Origin: Scedosporium boydii
Taxonomy: Eukaryota > Ascomycota > Sordariomycetes > Microascales > Microascaceae
Reading direction: 5' to 3'
DNA: 64,000 nucleotides
NCBI GenBank assembly: GCA_002221725.1
Contig: NJFT01000001.1
Coordinates: 310,001 to 374,000, forward strand
A program made the translations under genes and the position numbers. Under the pieces are notes generated by a model. That model saw only the letters and a list, made by a program, of their open reading frames with translations. It was not told the DNA's origin and searched no databases. This document shows, piece after piece, positions 1 through 10,276 of the stretch; the stretch's first letter is position 1, and each line of letters opens with the position of its first letter.

Positions 1-1109
1 AGCTGGTGCTCGTAAGATTTACCTCTTGCTCCCATTAAACATCTAGCTACAGAGTCCATAGACCTCGATTGTACTAACCAGCAGCTCGTCTCACTAGTGA
101 ACCAAGCTCTCGAGTGGCTCGAAGCGAACCAGGACAAACCCCTCGACGAGCTTATCGCCGAAGACAAGGCGAAGCAGGAAGAAGAGGAAGAGGATGAAGA
201 GTCCAAGATTAACGTAGACTCTACAGGAGAGGCGGGAATGAAATCTCTTGTGTGCAATGAATGCGGCAAGCAGTTTAAGAACGCGGATTTCGCCTCTTAC
301 CACGCCACCAAGAGGTATGTTACAGGCCAAGATCGCTATCGGTTTTCATACTCTGCGGAAAACCTAACTCTGTTGTATCTAGCGGCCACACCGACTTCTC
401 CGAATCTACCGAAGAGATCGCCCCTCTGACGGAGGAGCAAAGGGCAGCCAGACTCGAAGAACTCCGACAGAAACTCAAGGCGAAGCGCGAGAACCAAGCC
501 GTTCTTGACCGCGAAGAGGCCAAGCGCAACGAGGTATGGACCCGGTGCAAAGAGGCACTCTTTCCCTTTATCTTTAGACTAAAAATTATAAACTCTTTGT
601 AGAAAATCCGAATGAAATCCACCAGGGATCAACAGGATATCAAAGAAGAGCTCCAACGCAAAGAGCAGATAAAACAAGCCGCGAAAAAACGCCAGGAGAA
701 GCTCGATGACATTGAAGCGAAGAAGCGTATCAGGGCCAAGATCGAAGCCGACAAGGAGGAACGTAGGCGCAAGGCCGAAGCGGAAAAGGCTGCTCGAGAG
801 GGACGGCCTGTAGAGACGAGCCCGCTCGCATCTCCTCCCGCCGCAGCAGCAGCTGCGGCGCCTGCTAAGAAGGTTGATCACAACGAAGCGAGGTTGAAGC
901 TGCAGACTAGCAAGGGACCCGTCATGAAGACGTTGTCTGCCGACACTACGCTCTTCGAGCTCGCGCAAGTACTCGAGTCCGAGCAGTCTATTCGGGTTAC
1001 AAGTTTCTCGACGACCTTTCCGCGCAAGACGTTTGAGGGACAGATCGACTTTGGAAAGACGCTGAAGGAGGCGGGTCTGACGCCATCGGCTGTGCTGAAT
1101 GTAAAGTAG
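1..1109 (+). CDS. UBX domain protein (UBXN1/SAKS1-like), 5' partial
   Basis: The gene runs off the left edge. Visible exons are 1-11, 98-314, 383-533 and 603-1109; introns start GTAAGA, GTATGT and GTATGG. Read across these junctions, the protein shows the end of an N-terminal UBA domain (NQALEWLEANQDKP), a glutamate-rich linker, a C2H2-type finger (CNECGKQF, then HATKSGH), the conserved segment SGHTDFSESTEEI, a highly charged coiled coil, an Ala/Pro linker and a C-terminal UBX fold (EARLKLQTSKGP to SAVLNVK). UBA-UBX proteins of this family bind ubiquitin and the Cdc48/p97 ATPase and act as adaptors in proteasomal degradation; that role is family knowledge. The first exon is inferred from the splice site and frame alone. 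The start codon is outside the window. Confidence 0.88.
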
Positions 1110-1563
1110 ATAACTGGGTCTTAACATGCGGGCGCGAACGCACCCCATGAAAGATGATTGTTCGGGAAGGTTGGGTGGTAGGTGGAATTATATGTTATGA
1201 CTGCATTTCAGGTGCGGCGTTAGAATAGGACCACGGCGCAGGTGCAGTAACGAACAACCCCGGGGGCATTTAGACTCCCTCCACAGGCGTCAAGTGCAAA
1301 AGAACAAGTATTGGCTTCATGTGTTTTTTTGAACGATATTCCTCAAATAAACCGTCTAAGTGGGCAGCAACCTGAACTCCAATTGCCGTTTTCTTTTTGA
1401 GCGCAATTTCATCATATTAACAACCTATGAGAAACGCGAACCTTGTTGTGTCCAGGCAGCAGAACGCTGTTACACCACCGTATCCTTTTATGATCGGTTG
1501 AACGTAAAGACCCCCATAGCCATGCATCCGAAGTACAAAGAAAAAAGTCGTTCAAGGTTTGCT
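1110..1563. other. Intergenic, convergent 3' ends
   Basis: This 454-bp stretch separates the stop of the UBX gene (+) from the stop of the P1 gene (-). It holds both 3' untranslated regions. No gene, repeat or RNA was recognised. Confidence 0.7.
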
Positions 1564-2278
1564 TTAGTCGAAAAGGCCGAAACCCATGTCCTCGTCCGAC
1601 TCCTCCTTCTCTGCAAGGCGAATTGGTCAGTAACGGAACGTGAGAGCTCGCGCGCGAGCCTGGTAAGACGGAGATAATTTGGATTGACGAACCGGATTCC
1701 TCCTTCTCCTCGGCCTTCTCCTCGGCGGCGCCGCCCGCCGCGGCACCGGCACCACCAGCAGCGGGGGCGGCAGCACCACCGGCGCTGACGTTGGTCAGGA
1801 GGTCCTTGACGTCCTTGCCCTCGAGAGCCTATAATATTCCCCCAAAAATTCCCCAGTCAGCAAAATGCAACAATTTATCGGTTTTGAGTCGATCGAAAGG
1901 AGTGCGAGACTGTCTCGAGGTAGGTTCGCGAGAATTTTGAGGAAGAGGACTGGTGAGATGTACCTTGGCGAAGAGCTGGGTCCAGATGGGCTCAACATCC
2001 TCGATACCGGCAGCCTTGATGAGGGTCTGGAGCTTGTCGGCCTATATTTTCAATGAAGAAACTGTTAGAATTCAATCCTTAATCGCGTCTGTCCTCCTTC
2101 CATGGCCTTGGAATTAGGAGCGAGTATTATTCGCATCTTCGAAGTCGAGGTGGGGTTCTCAAAGAATTTCCCAGCGAAAATGCTCGAATTGCTGGGGAAT
2201 TAAACTCACGGTGACCTCAACACCGTCGTCGGCGAGGATGAGCGCCGCGTAGGAAGAAGCGAGTTCAGCGTTCGACAT
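1564..2278 (-). CDS. RPP1: 60S acidic ribosomal protein P1
   Basis: Four exons in transcription order: 2278-2210, 2041-1964, 1828-1693 and 1610-1564. They give 110 residues with every junction in phase. The N-terminal dimerisation part begins [20 protein letters not shown] Gly/Ala-rich hinge follows, and the protein ends in the universal acidic tail [13 protein letters not shown]1 pairs with P2 on P0 in the stalk of the large ribosomal subunit, where the tail recruits translation GTPases. Length and order match yeast P1. The acidic tail is split by the last intron (1611-1692), so the conserved GFGLFD end lies on a 47-nt exon. Its promoter shares the long gap with CUB1 and carries a 9-bp tandem repeat just upstream of the start. 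Confidence 0.95.
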
Positions 2279-2295
2279 TTTGAATGGTGTGAATT

Positions 2296-2318
2296 GAGGG
2301 TATCGAGGGTATCGAGGG
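2296..2318. repeat. 9-bp tandem repeat, about 2.6 copies
   Basis: Unit GAGGGTATC is repeated head to tail directly upstream of the RPP1 start codon (start at 2278, minus strand), within its probable 5' leader or core promoter. Confidence 0.8.
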
Positions 2319-3352
2319 TTGGTGGAATGGAATTGGTGAGAGGATGTCGAAAGTGGTTTTCTTCGAGGCTGAAATTTCCCTGGATGGATTTTTGGGATTT
2401 GGAGGGCTTGGAAACCTAAGCAGAATCTGTGGTGTATTGAGGTGGTCTGTGCTCTGGTGTCCCCGCCATTCTGTGAGGGCACCTGGTCATGTGATTTCAC
2501 GCAGATCCGATCCAAGATGAAAGTTCTTCTCCAGTCGATATTCCGATGAGTCATCAGATGACTAAAGTGTCATCCGTAGGCAACTGCACTGACACTTGGA
2601 ATTGTCTGCACACGCCCTTGTTCACATGCCTTGGTCGAATACCACTGAACAATGCACTAATATTTCTCCAATCACATTTAATTCCTCCCGCACTACGAAG
2701 TACACTTGTGAAAAGGGATTCAAGGCAGGGTCAACTTGTACTTGTACACCTCGTATGCAGGGGACTCTGGCCTTGGGCTTTTTCGACTTTTCCCCTCCCC
2801 CGCCTTTTTTTCGTCTTTCGTCATTGAGGATCTTCGGGCCCGAGACCCGTGTGCATCCCATTGACGGTGCAGCACCGAAAACATGTTGGCTGGTCGCAAC
2901 AACCCGGGTCTGCGGTAAGCATGTCGAAAGAAGCTTATGTGTCATGCCTCATTTTGTGGCCGAATGCCGCGTGCGCCGTTCCACGCTGCCGTGGCTTCCG
3001 GGCTGCCGTGCGCAACGCTCTGCCATGGAGGAATCAGAAGGACAGACAGCGGCTCGTGGCATGTAACCGGCTTCGCGAGGACCTTCTGTGTTGAGCAGGA
3101 GGGGGATCTAAAATAGATTGCGCCGTGATCTTCCAAAGCGGAAGTGCCGAACGTGAGCCATCTTGCATTTTGAGGTTTTGCGCCTCCAAAGACAAACTTG
3201 AAATGTGATTGATGTACTTCGTAAAGGAGGGAGGGGGACCGTCCGGGGGTTTTGATGAGGCCTGCAGGGTTATTACATCAATTGCGTCGTACATACATGA
3301 GGATACAGGGAACGGCTTATCATTCGAGATTGAAGCAAGAGACTTCGCAGTT

Positions 3353-3373
3353 CCAATGTCCAATGTCCAATGT
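3353..3373. repeat. Heptanucleotide tandem repeat, 3 copies
   Basis: Unit CCAATGT occurs three times without mismatch. Each unit contains a CCAAT pentamer, but the spacing is tighter than usual for HAP sites, so I list it as a simple repeat. Confidence 0.85.
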
Positions 3374-4157
3374 CCCTTTGGGAAACCAACGTTGATCCAT
3401 CGGAATCCATCTCCCTTCCTTGCCACAGCTTCGCCATTCCCGCCCCTCATCCCCTCTTCGACGTCGACAACAAGTTTGCTGCACTCTTTGCTTATAAACC
3501 CCCCCCGGATCCATCTCTCTGCGCCATCGTTGCTTGCTTCCCCTGCCTGATATGGACTCGCCGATTTGTAACCTAAGGGGGGTCCAAGTCACCTCGACCA
3601 ATCTAGATCAAATGTTGATAACTGCCAGCTCCTATCCAAGTCCATTTCCAAGTCTAAATCCAAATCCCAATCTCCATCTCAGTTCTCGGCTGCCACTAGC
3701 TTCACGCGGATCCACTGGGGATCATGCTATTTGGATGCTATTCTACTTATAGAGCGGCAACACCGCAACGCAACCCCATCAAGCTTTTAAGCTTCGGTCG
3801 CCCATTAAAGCCCTGGTCCCCCGTCTGGTCACCGCCGTGCCGTCAACCCCTCGTTGAATCGTGATCACCAGCTTTTTCTGCTTCACAGGCCAACATCCAG
3901 TTTGTCCTGCTCTCACCTCACGTTATATTCCGTTGGAGCCGCACCCAGTGTTGCTACAACAATTAAATAAATCCCAAGCCCGCCGCAAACCGGATTCCGG
4001 TTTCCAAGGGTCCATTATTTTCCCATTAGTTTGGTGTTCCAAGAGTGCCTGATTCCTTCGCACACCTGCATTAACCCCTCCATCATCGCCAAATCTGCAA
4101 CTTGCCCCTCCCCAGTCTTTCCGACGCGACGAGAAAAAGACTCCCAAGTTACCCAAG

Positions 4158-5999
4158 ATGGACACCCCGGCGCTTCCGCCTCCAGATAACACCCGCGATC
4201 AAGCGGTATTGGACAAACTCAGTCAGATTCGAGACCAATTGGTCCTGTTAAAGACCGATCGTACCACTTATCTCCGGAGCCAGGAGGTGATACCTCTCTA
4301 TGACGAAACTCTTCAACAGGTGAAGCAGCTCGAAGATCTCGGGTTTGTGGATGGGAAGCCACAAACGCAGCGTTAGTCTCCAATTCCCATCGTTGCTCGC
4401 TTTTTTCCCTCTTCTTTTTTCTTTTGCGAAATCCAATCTGACACTTTTTTTTCTGCAATAGTCGCACACGTGTTGGACAGCTGCTTTCGCATCCTCTCCC
4501 TTTGTTTCCTAACAATCGGCCGAAACAACGAGGCGCCCGCCGTATACGCCCCCACAACGGTCATCCTGAGACTCCTAGACCACATCGCCGAAAGCGACCT
4601 ATACTCCGCCAAAGACCTGGAAGCCATGGAAGACACACTGAACAAGCTCGCCGTCAATGTGAGCCGGGACACGGCATGTCCCCGGCCGTACGTCGCGCTC
4701 CTCTCGAGGCGCATTGAGCTTTGCAGGACCTCTCTTGCGGCGCTCCAGGAGAAGCTTAAGAGGCTGGAAGACCCGCTTCCTGAGATCTACGAGAGACTCA
4801 TTTCCATTTTCAGGACTATTTGGAGGGCAAACACTCGGCCGACGGTATGGATGTGCTGATATATCACCCTATCTTGCGAGCGCTAGTAGCTTATATGTGT
4901 GCCATTAATAATAGGTTTCAACATCGGAAATCACGGAATTGCAGAAGAAGGCGCAGGAAATTGCAGATCAGAGGAAAGACGGCAACTTTGTCACCGCGGA
5001 TGGGAGAGTCCCTGCAGGTAACGATATTGTCAACGACGTCCTGGCTCGCTGTCTTGCTTGGGCCGAGGTGTCCCTTGAAAGGTAAATAGGCTTGGTACCC
5101 TCCCCGTATAATGACGATTGCCGTCTTCTAACAAGTGCGAACGCAGGAAGGGAGCTGCTTCTATCCCCGATCGATTCCGCCCGCTGTACGACAAACTCAT
5201 TCAGGTCCGCAATCATCTCGAGAAGCTCTCTGTTACGCATGCGTGGGCTCTACGAGAGGCGGATTTATATGACTACCACCGCACCCTGGATAGGATTGAC
5301 GACATGCGAGTCAATGGGAACTGGGTAGATGAGGAGGGCAATCCCGCCGAGTCTTACGTCAGAAGAGTGCGTGATAGAGCAGTCTCCCCACCATTGCAGG
5401 GCACATGTCGACTAACAACCCATGAACTTAGATGCTACTCTATCTTATCAGGAGGTCGTACGGATTCGTCTTCTCCTTGATGATCGCATCCCAGCCAGTT
5501 TCGGAGGCTTTACTTCCAGTTTACAACCAGCTAAGGACGCTAAAACGGTGTCTAACGGAAGTCATGGACAACGGCTCGATCAGGACCGTCAGAGAGGTTT
5601 ATCCGTACAGCATGAAGGTATATATAGCTTTCCTCCTGCTCATGAAACGATGTACGGATCTAGGCCAGCTAACAATCTTTTCCCTCATAGCTCAACTCCA
5701 TCGACAACATGCGGGTAGATGGCAAATTCATGGTCGGGGACGATATCCCCGAGGGTCAAGGAAGGGTGACGGAGCTTTTGGAGGACTGCTTCGACCTCTC
5801 GCGCGAACTCAAGATCGCCGCCGAGGCAGCTGAGGCTCAAGCTTCGAGCACGGATCTCGAATCTAGGACAGCCTCGGAGGCAGAGTCTGACGAGGAGGAG
5901 CCAGAGGAAGAGGAAGAAGAGGAGGAGCAGGAGGAGGATGACGAGTCGGGTGGCGCGCCTGTGATGAAGCCTCACAATGAGGTGCCGATTCATGCGTAG
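4158..5999 (+). CDS. CUB1: CUB1-like protein, UPF0662/DUF2408 family
   Basis: Six exons: 4158-4371, 4462-4844, 4915-5081, 5147-5366, 5432-5617 and 5691-5999, giving 492 residues. All phases agree. The protein is mostly helical, with two related halves typical of DUF2408: an N-terminal part including FRILSLCFLTIGRNNEAPAV and a C-terminal part including SEALLPVYNQLRTL and YPYSMK. The C-terminus is a long Glu/Asp run. Yeast Cub1 (YPL260W) is a conserved fungal protein linked genetically to DNA repair and proteasome function; its biochemical activity is unknown. The family match is from remembered motifs, so the yeast gene symbol is a family label. The 5' leader sits in a long C/T-rich region. 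Confidence 0.85.
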
Positions 6000-6279
6000 C
6001 TTTTCGGCTTGCGATCCGGGTTTGTTTATGTTTTACGGGACTTTACGTTTTTGGGTCATGGTCTTTTTTTTTTTTCGTTGTGGACAATTGGGTGTAACAG
6101 ACGGTTCATACTTTGATTAATATTGCATTTTCTGGGATATATAACACATTTAGTTGTTACTGATATGAAGTCGCCCTTTATGGGTTCCTGAAGGCTAGGA
6201 GAACCTGTCGAGATGTTAGTAAAACGGGTGTTCACGAGTCGAAGGGAAACGGGTTAAATGAAGCAGCAAGTAGATCAGG

Positions 6280-6933
6280 TCAAGAACGTACGGGCCAAAT
6301 TTGAATCTAAGAGATGTCATCGTTAGCGGATATGGTTCATGCTTTCCCTCTTAGATTTTGGACATCTGCCCTCTCACCTTCTCAAAGTCCCAAACACCAC
6401 TCTCGGTGTAAACATCCTTCTTGATGATGTCAAGAACCTCCTCCTTGGTATCGGCGACGACAATGATGGTGCTGCCGTAGAAGCTAAAGTTCTGGGGGTT
6501 GTTGTCCTTGGGGACCTCGTTGAGGACGGCACCTAGAGAGAGCCAGAGTTAATATCCATCAGCTTCTCTGTATATTTAATAATGCTCCACCCCCTAAACG
6601 ACATGTACTGCAGTACATACACACATAACGCCATGGTCTTAGTAAAAAGAAAAGAATAAGAAACTCACCTCCCATCTTAAACTTCCCGGACTCCTCAAAC
6701 GACTTAATGCCCTCAAAGTGCTTCGGCCTCACCTCAAGCCTCTTCTCATGAACGCCCTCCTTGTCGGGGATGATGACGAGCCATTCGGTCTTCTTAGCGG
6801 TGGCCATTGTGCGGAGTGCGAAGCGCGGGGCGACTGATGTATGACTCGAAGATAGTAGTGGTATAGATGGACGGAGGAAAGGTTGCGGGCGGAATTGGGT
6901 CGCGAGGGGTTTAAGACGTTGGAGGAGAGACAT
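6280..6933 (-). CDS. YCII-domain protein, probably mitochondrial
   Basis: Three exons in transcription order: 6933-6669, 6532-6378 and 6306-6280, 148 residues. The last exon is only 27 nt and encodes IQIWPVRS plus stop, which matches the usual end of fungal YCII-like proteins. The compact YCII fold starts near residue 50 (KKTEWLVIIPDKEGVHEKR) and includes FEGIKSFEESGKFKMGGAVL. The first 42 residues are rich in Arg, Leu and Ser without acids, as in a mitochondrial targeting peptide; a second Met at residue 43 (MATAKKTEW) could give a cytosolic form. YCII proteins resemble dimeric alpha/beta barrels, and their substrate here is unknown. Confidence 0.85.
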
Positions 6934-7615
6934 CTAATATGCAGAGGAGATGGATCGGGATGGAGGGGTTATAGAGGGAGGGAGGGGCAAGTATGTAAGT
7001 GGCTCGGGGGGTGGTTCGTTGCTTCGAGCTGCTTGTCACTCAGTACTGGAAGTGTGGAAACGCCAACGGTACAATTGGACCGATGTGGAGGTGGAGATAG
7101 CTCGGAATGGCGCAACTCTTTTGCGAGGTTTGGTGGGGTTAGGAGCGGTAGAGAGAATCCGGTTAGAGCCGGGGGTTTCATTGAGGGTCGGTTTATTGGG
7201 AGCTGCACGGGAATTGGAAGCTCCTGAGCTTCGGAATTGTATGGCGGGGATGGAGGGGTCAATGGGCTCCTCTAGCCGAGCTTAGAGTGTTCGAATTACA
7301 AGGACGACATGACATGCGAAGGGCGAAGGGCGAAGGGCGTGGATGAGTACGACGCCTTTGCGGACAGATTTCGGATGTGTACGACAATGACAACAACGCT
7401 GACTGAATATCGGACCAATTTCTCAAGTTCAAGGATGACGAGGAGCAAGTCTTGGGGACTGCGCTAGGGTGAATCGGCAGTTGCTACATATCCATCAATT
7501 GTCAATCCAACTTTGATCTATCTCAAATCTATACAACTAGCTATCTCTCGAAACAAATAATGTGTGTACGTGCGATATATTGATCCGGAACACATGATGT
7601 AACCAAGATGGCCAT
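6934..7615. other. Intergenic between YCII gene and PCS60 (both minus)
   Basis: This 682-bp stretch holds the promoter of the YCII gene and the 3' region of the acyl-CoA synthetase gene. A 3x7-bp tandem repeat lies at 7317-7337. No gene was seen. Confidence 0.6.
7317..7337. repeat. Heptanucleotide tandem repeat, 3 copies
   Basis: Unit CGAAGGG occurs three times in a row, followed by a partial fourth copy (CG). Confidence 0.85.
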
Positions 7616-9458
7616 TTAGAGCTTGGCCTTGTCCTGCTTCTGCATCGCCTCGGCAACGATCCTTCGCTGGATCTTTCCGGTAGCCGTCTTGGGCATCGTC
7701 TCCGTGAAGTAGATCTAATGCATTATTCGTGGTTAGTCAAAGCTTTCCCTAAACTGCGGCCAGGTGACGCAATATAAATCGGGGGGTGGGTAAATATCAA
7801 GCTTACCTTCTTGGGGGTCTTGAATTTGGCCAACTTCTGCGAGACCCAGCTCTTCAGCTCATCGGCCTTGAGGCTCTGACCGGGCTTCAGGACAACTGCA
7901 ACACCGATCTCCTGTCCATACAACTCGTCAGGAATGGCAAAGCTGACAGCTTCGGACACAGCGGGGTGCTGCGTAAGGACATTGTCCAGCTCAATGGGGC
8001 TAATCTTCTCGCCTCCCTTGTTAATCAGCTCCTTGATGCGACCGGTGATAATGATATAGCCATCAGCATCCTTGAGGCCCTGGTCACCCGTGCGGAAGAA
8101 TCCACCCTTGGTGAACGACGACTTGTTGGCAGCTTCGTTGTTGAGGTAGCCCTTCGTCACGTTCTCTCCCCTGATGCAAATTTCGCCCTCCTTGCCCTGA
8201 GGCACCTCGTCGCCGGCGTCGTCGAGAATCTTGACCTCGACTCCCTGTCCGATGCCGACGCTGCCGGGCTTTCTCTTGGCGGGCGGAAGAGGGTTGGACG
8301 TCATCTGATGCGCGGCTTCGGTCATAGCATAAGCCTCGAGCACTGGTGCGCCATACGCCTTCTCGAGCTGGGCGAGCACTGTAGGAGCCAGAGGGGAGGA
8401 GCACGATCGGATGAACCGAATGTTCGGTCTAGGGCTGGGCGTGGGGTGCTTGAGGAGGATTTGATGAATGGTTGGCACGGCGGTGTACCAGTTCGCCTTG
8501 TGGGCGATGAAATCCGTCCAGAACTCAGAAGCAGAGAACTTGGTGGGCACAACCATCGATCCGCCAGAGTAGAAGGGAGCCAGGAGGCCGCAAAGAAGTC
8601 CATGGACGTGGAACAGAGGCATCACGAGCATCGTACGGTCGGCCGAGGTGAGCTGGTAAGTTTGCTGGATGTTCTCTGTCATCAAATGTTAGCCTGCATT
8701 GCACTAGTCTAGGAGTCATGGGTGGTTATCATACTCATGGTTCGGGTTAGGTTGCGATGGGTAAGGGGAACCTAGGTCAGTAGCAATTGCGGTTAGCTGT
8801 AATTCACAGTAGGCGGTCGTCCCGCGCTCTGCTCTCCAGCGGCACTTACGACTTTCGGCCTCGAGGTCGTTCCACTACATATCATTGATCCTGTTAGCTG
8901 GTCCTTACTAGACCCAAGTTTACTATATATCAAATCTCACTCATACCTTGTGTGCAAAACGAGAGCAACGTCATCAGGCTGAGGCTCCTGAACAGGCTGT
9001 CTGCCCCTGAGCTGTCCCTGATCCTTCACATCTAGCGCAACCTCTCCCTTGGCGGCATCCCAGTAGCACTCGGCAATGGCCGCCTTGAATCGCCTCGCTG
9101 CCCTGACAGTAGGGGTGTTCTGGGCGACGGCGCCCTTAGGAACCAAGATCAGAGCCGACTTGACATCGTCAATGTAGAACTCAAACTCGTCCTGCTTGTA
9201 CCCAGGGTTCAGCGGCGCAGCAATGGCGCGCTGCCACGACGTAGCCAGGAAAGAGACGATGAACTCGTAAGAGTTGACGAGGGCGATCGAGACGGGTGCT
9301 CCGCTCTTGATGCCGAGGTTTGCGAGCTTGGCCTGGAACTTTGCGATCTCGGCGTTGAGCCCACTGTAAGTGACAGTCAGGGGCGCGGGCTTGGAGGGGA
9401 TGATGACGGCGGTAGCGTCGCGGGAGCCGTTGATGGCGGTCTTGAGTGTCAATGACAT
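7616..9458 (-). CDS. PCS60: Peroxisomal acyl-CoA synthetase, PCS60/FAT2 (oxalyl-CoA synthetase) type
   Basis: Five exons in transcription order: 9458-8947, 8874-8850, 8771-8735, 8675-7807 and 7714-7616, 513 residues. Two exons are very small (25 and 37 nt), and together they carry the ATP-binding loop SGTTSRPK and VPLTHRN. The SGTTSRPK form (Ser where most AMP-binding enzymes have Gly) is typical of the yeast Pcs60 / plant AAE3 oxalyl-CoA synthetases. Further ANL motifs follow: the MPLFHVHGLL segment, EAYAMTEA, GFFRTGDQGL, TGRIKELINKGGEKISP and the C-terminal catalytic Lys in KTATGKIQRR. The protein ends in AKL, a canonical PTS1 peroxisome signal. The expected reaction is ATP-dependent thioesterification of oxalate or a short/medium acid; the exact substrate is inferred. 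It diverges from SPF45 across a gap with a CCAAT box. Confidence 0.92.
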
Positions 9459-10276
9459 GGCGATATTGAGTTCCCTGCGGGAGAGAGTATTCGATAAATA
9501 TCCAAAAAGAGTAACGGCGCAAAGCCTTTGTCCGGAGAATAGATCTACTCGGCTTAAAAGCGAATATATCCTTCAATCCGAAGATCCAGGGTGAAGAGAC
9601 GGATAGATATTGATATAGATGGCTGGGCCGGCCCGCAATAAGATGCCAATAGAATAGATTGATGTATCTACGACCTGTGTAGTCGTGAGATGATTTTTGA
9701 GATGGAGTGAAGAAAGGGGAGCTCTGTCCGAGGTCTGCCACGGAGATACTTGAAGCTCTCAATGTTTTAGCAAGAGTGCTCGTGCTTGAACTGATCAATT
9801 AATGCTGTCACTCGGCAACTCGTTGATGGCGCAATTGTGGAGTTTGAAATGCACAGTAATCGAGGAATCCACAGCCTATTAAACCCCCTCGGCACGCAAA
9901 TCCGTTCGATGATCTTGGGGGTTTAGCGGTCTGAGTTAACCGTGTTGGAACCCCGGTCCACTGTCCTTGGCGGGGCGCTTCAGGGCGTTCCGTGGCCAAT
10001 CAGCACTGAGGCATTGCGAGTAGTACATTGACACTGAACGAACCCAAGGCTCGTAGCTTCTTCTCAAATCCATCTACTATCGAAGAAACGACCGGGCTAG
10101 CATTTGAACTTTCCAAACTAAGAAGCCCAACTCGCACAAAGCTTCCTAGTCAATCGCTCCTCTCCCACACCCGAGACAAGGAACGCAGAACACAGTCATC
10201 GATAATCATTGTAGTGGGAATTGCACAATCCGACAGCACTTCAGCATTATACCCGAGGGGCCCTCCCACAGCATCC
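9459..10276. other. Divergent promoter region between PCS60 and SPF45
   Basis: This 818-bp region lies between two divergently transcribed start codons. It contains a CCAATCA box (9996-10002). No gene was recognised. Confidence 0.6.
9996..10002 (+). promoter_or_regulatory. CCAAT box (CCAATCA)
   Basis: A perfect CCAATCA lies about 275 bp upstream of the SPF45 start and 540 bp upstream of PCS60. It is a candidate site for the HAP/CBC complex; binding is inferred from sequence only. Confidence 0.4.

Larger units (their letters stand above)
2279..4157. other. Divergent intergenic region between RPP1 and CUB1-like gene
   Basis: This 1.9-kb gap holds two divergent promoters. It contains a 9-bp tandem repeat (2296-2318), a 3x7-bp repeat (3353-3373), a TACTTCGTA motif near 3215 and C/T-rich stretches near 3500-3900. 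Overlapping open frames across 2546-3600 run on both strands without codon bias, splice logic or recognisable domains, so I do not call a gene. Confidence 0.6.

Noticed and set aside
7786..8712. Open frame of 308 codons on the plus strand opposite PCS60
   Set aside because: It lies antisense to well-supported exons. Such frames arise from GC-rich third positions; no domain or start context supports it.
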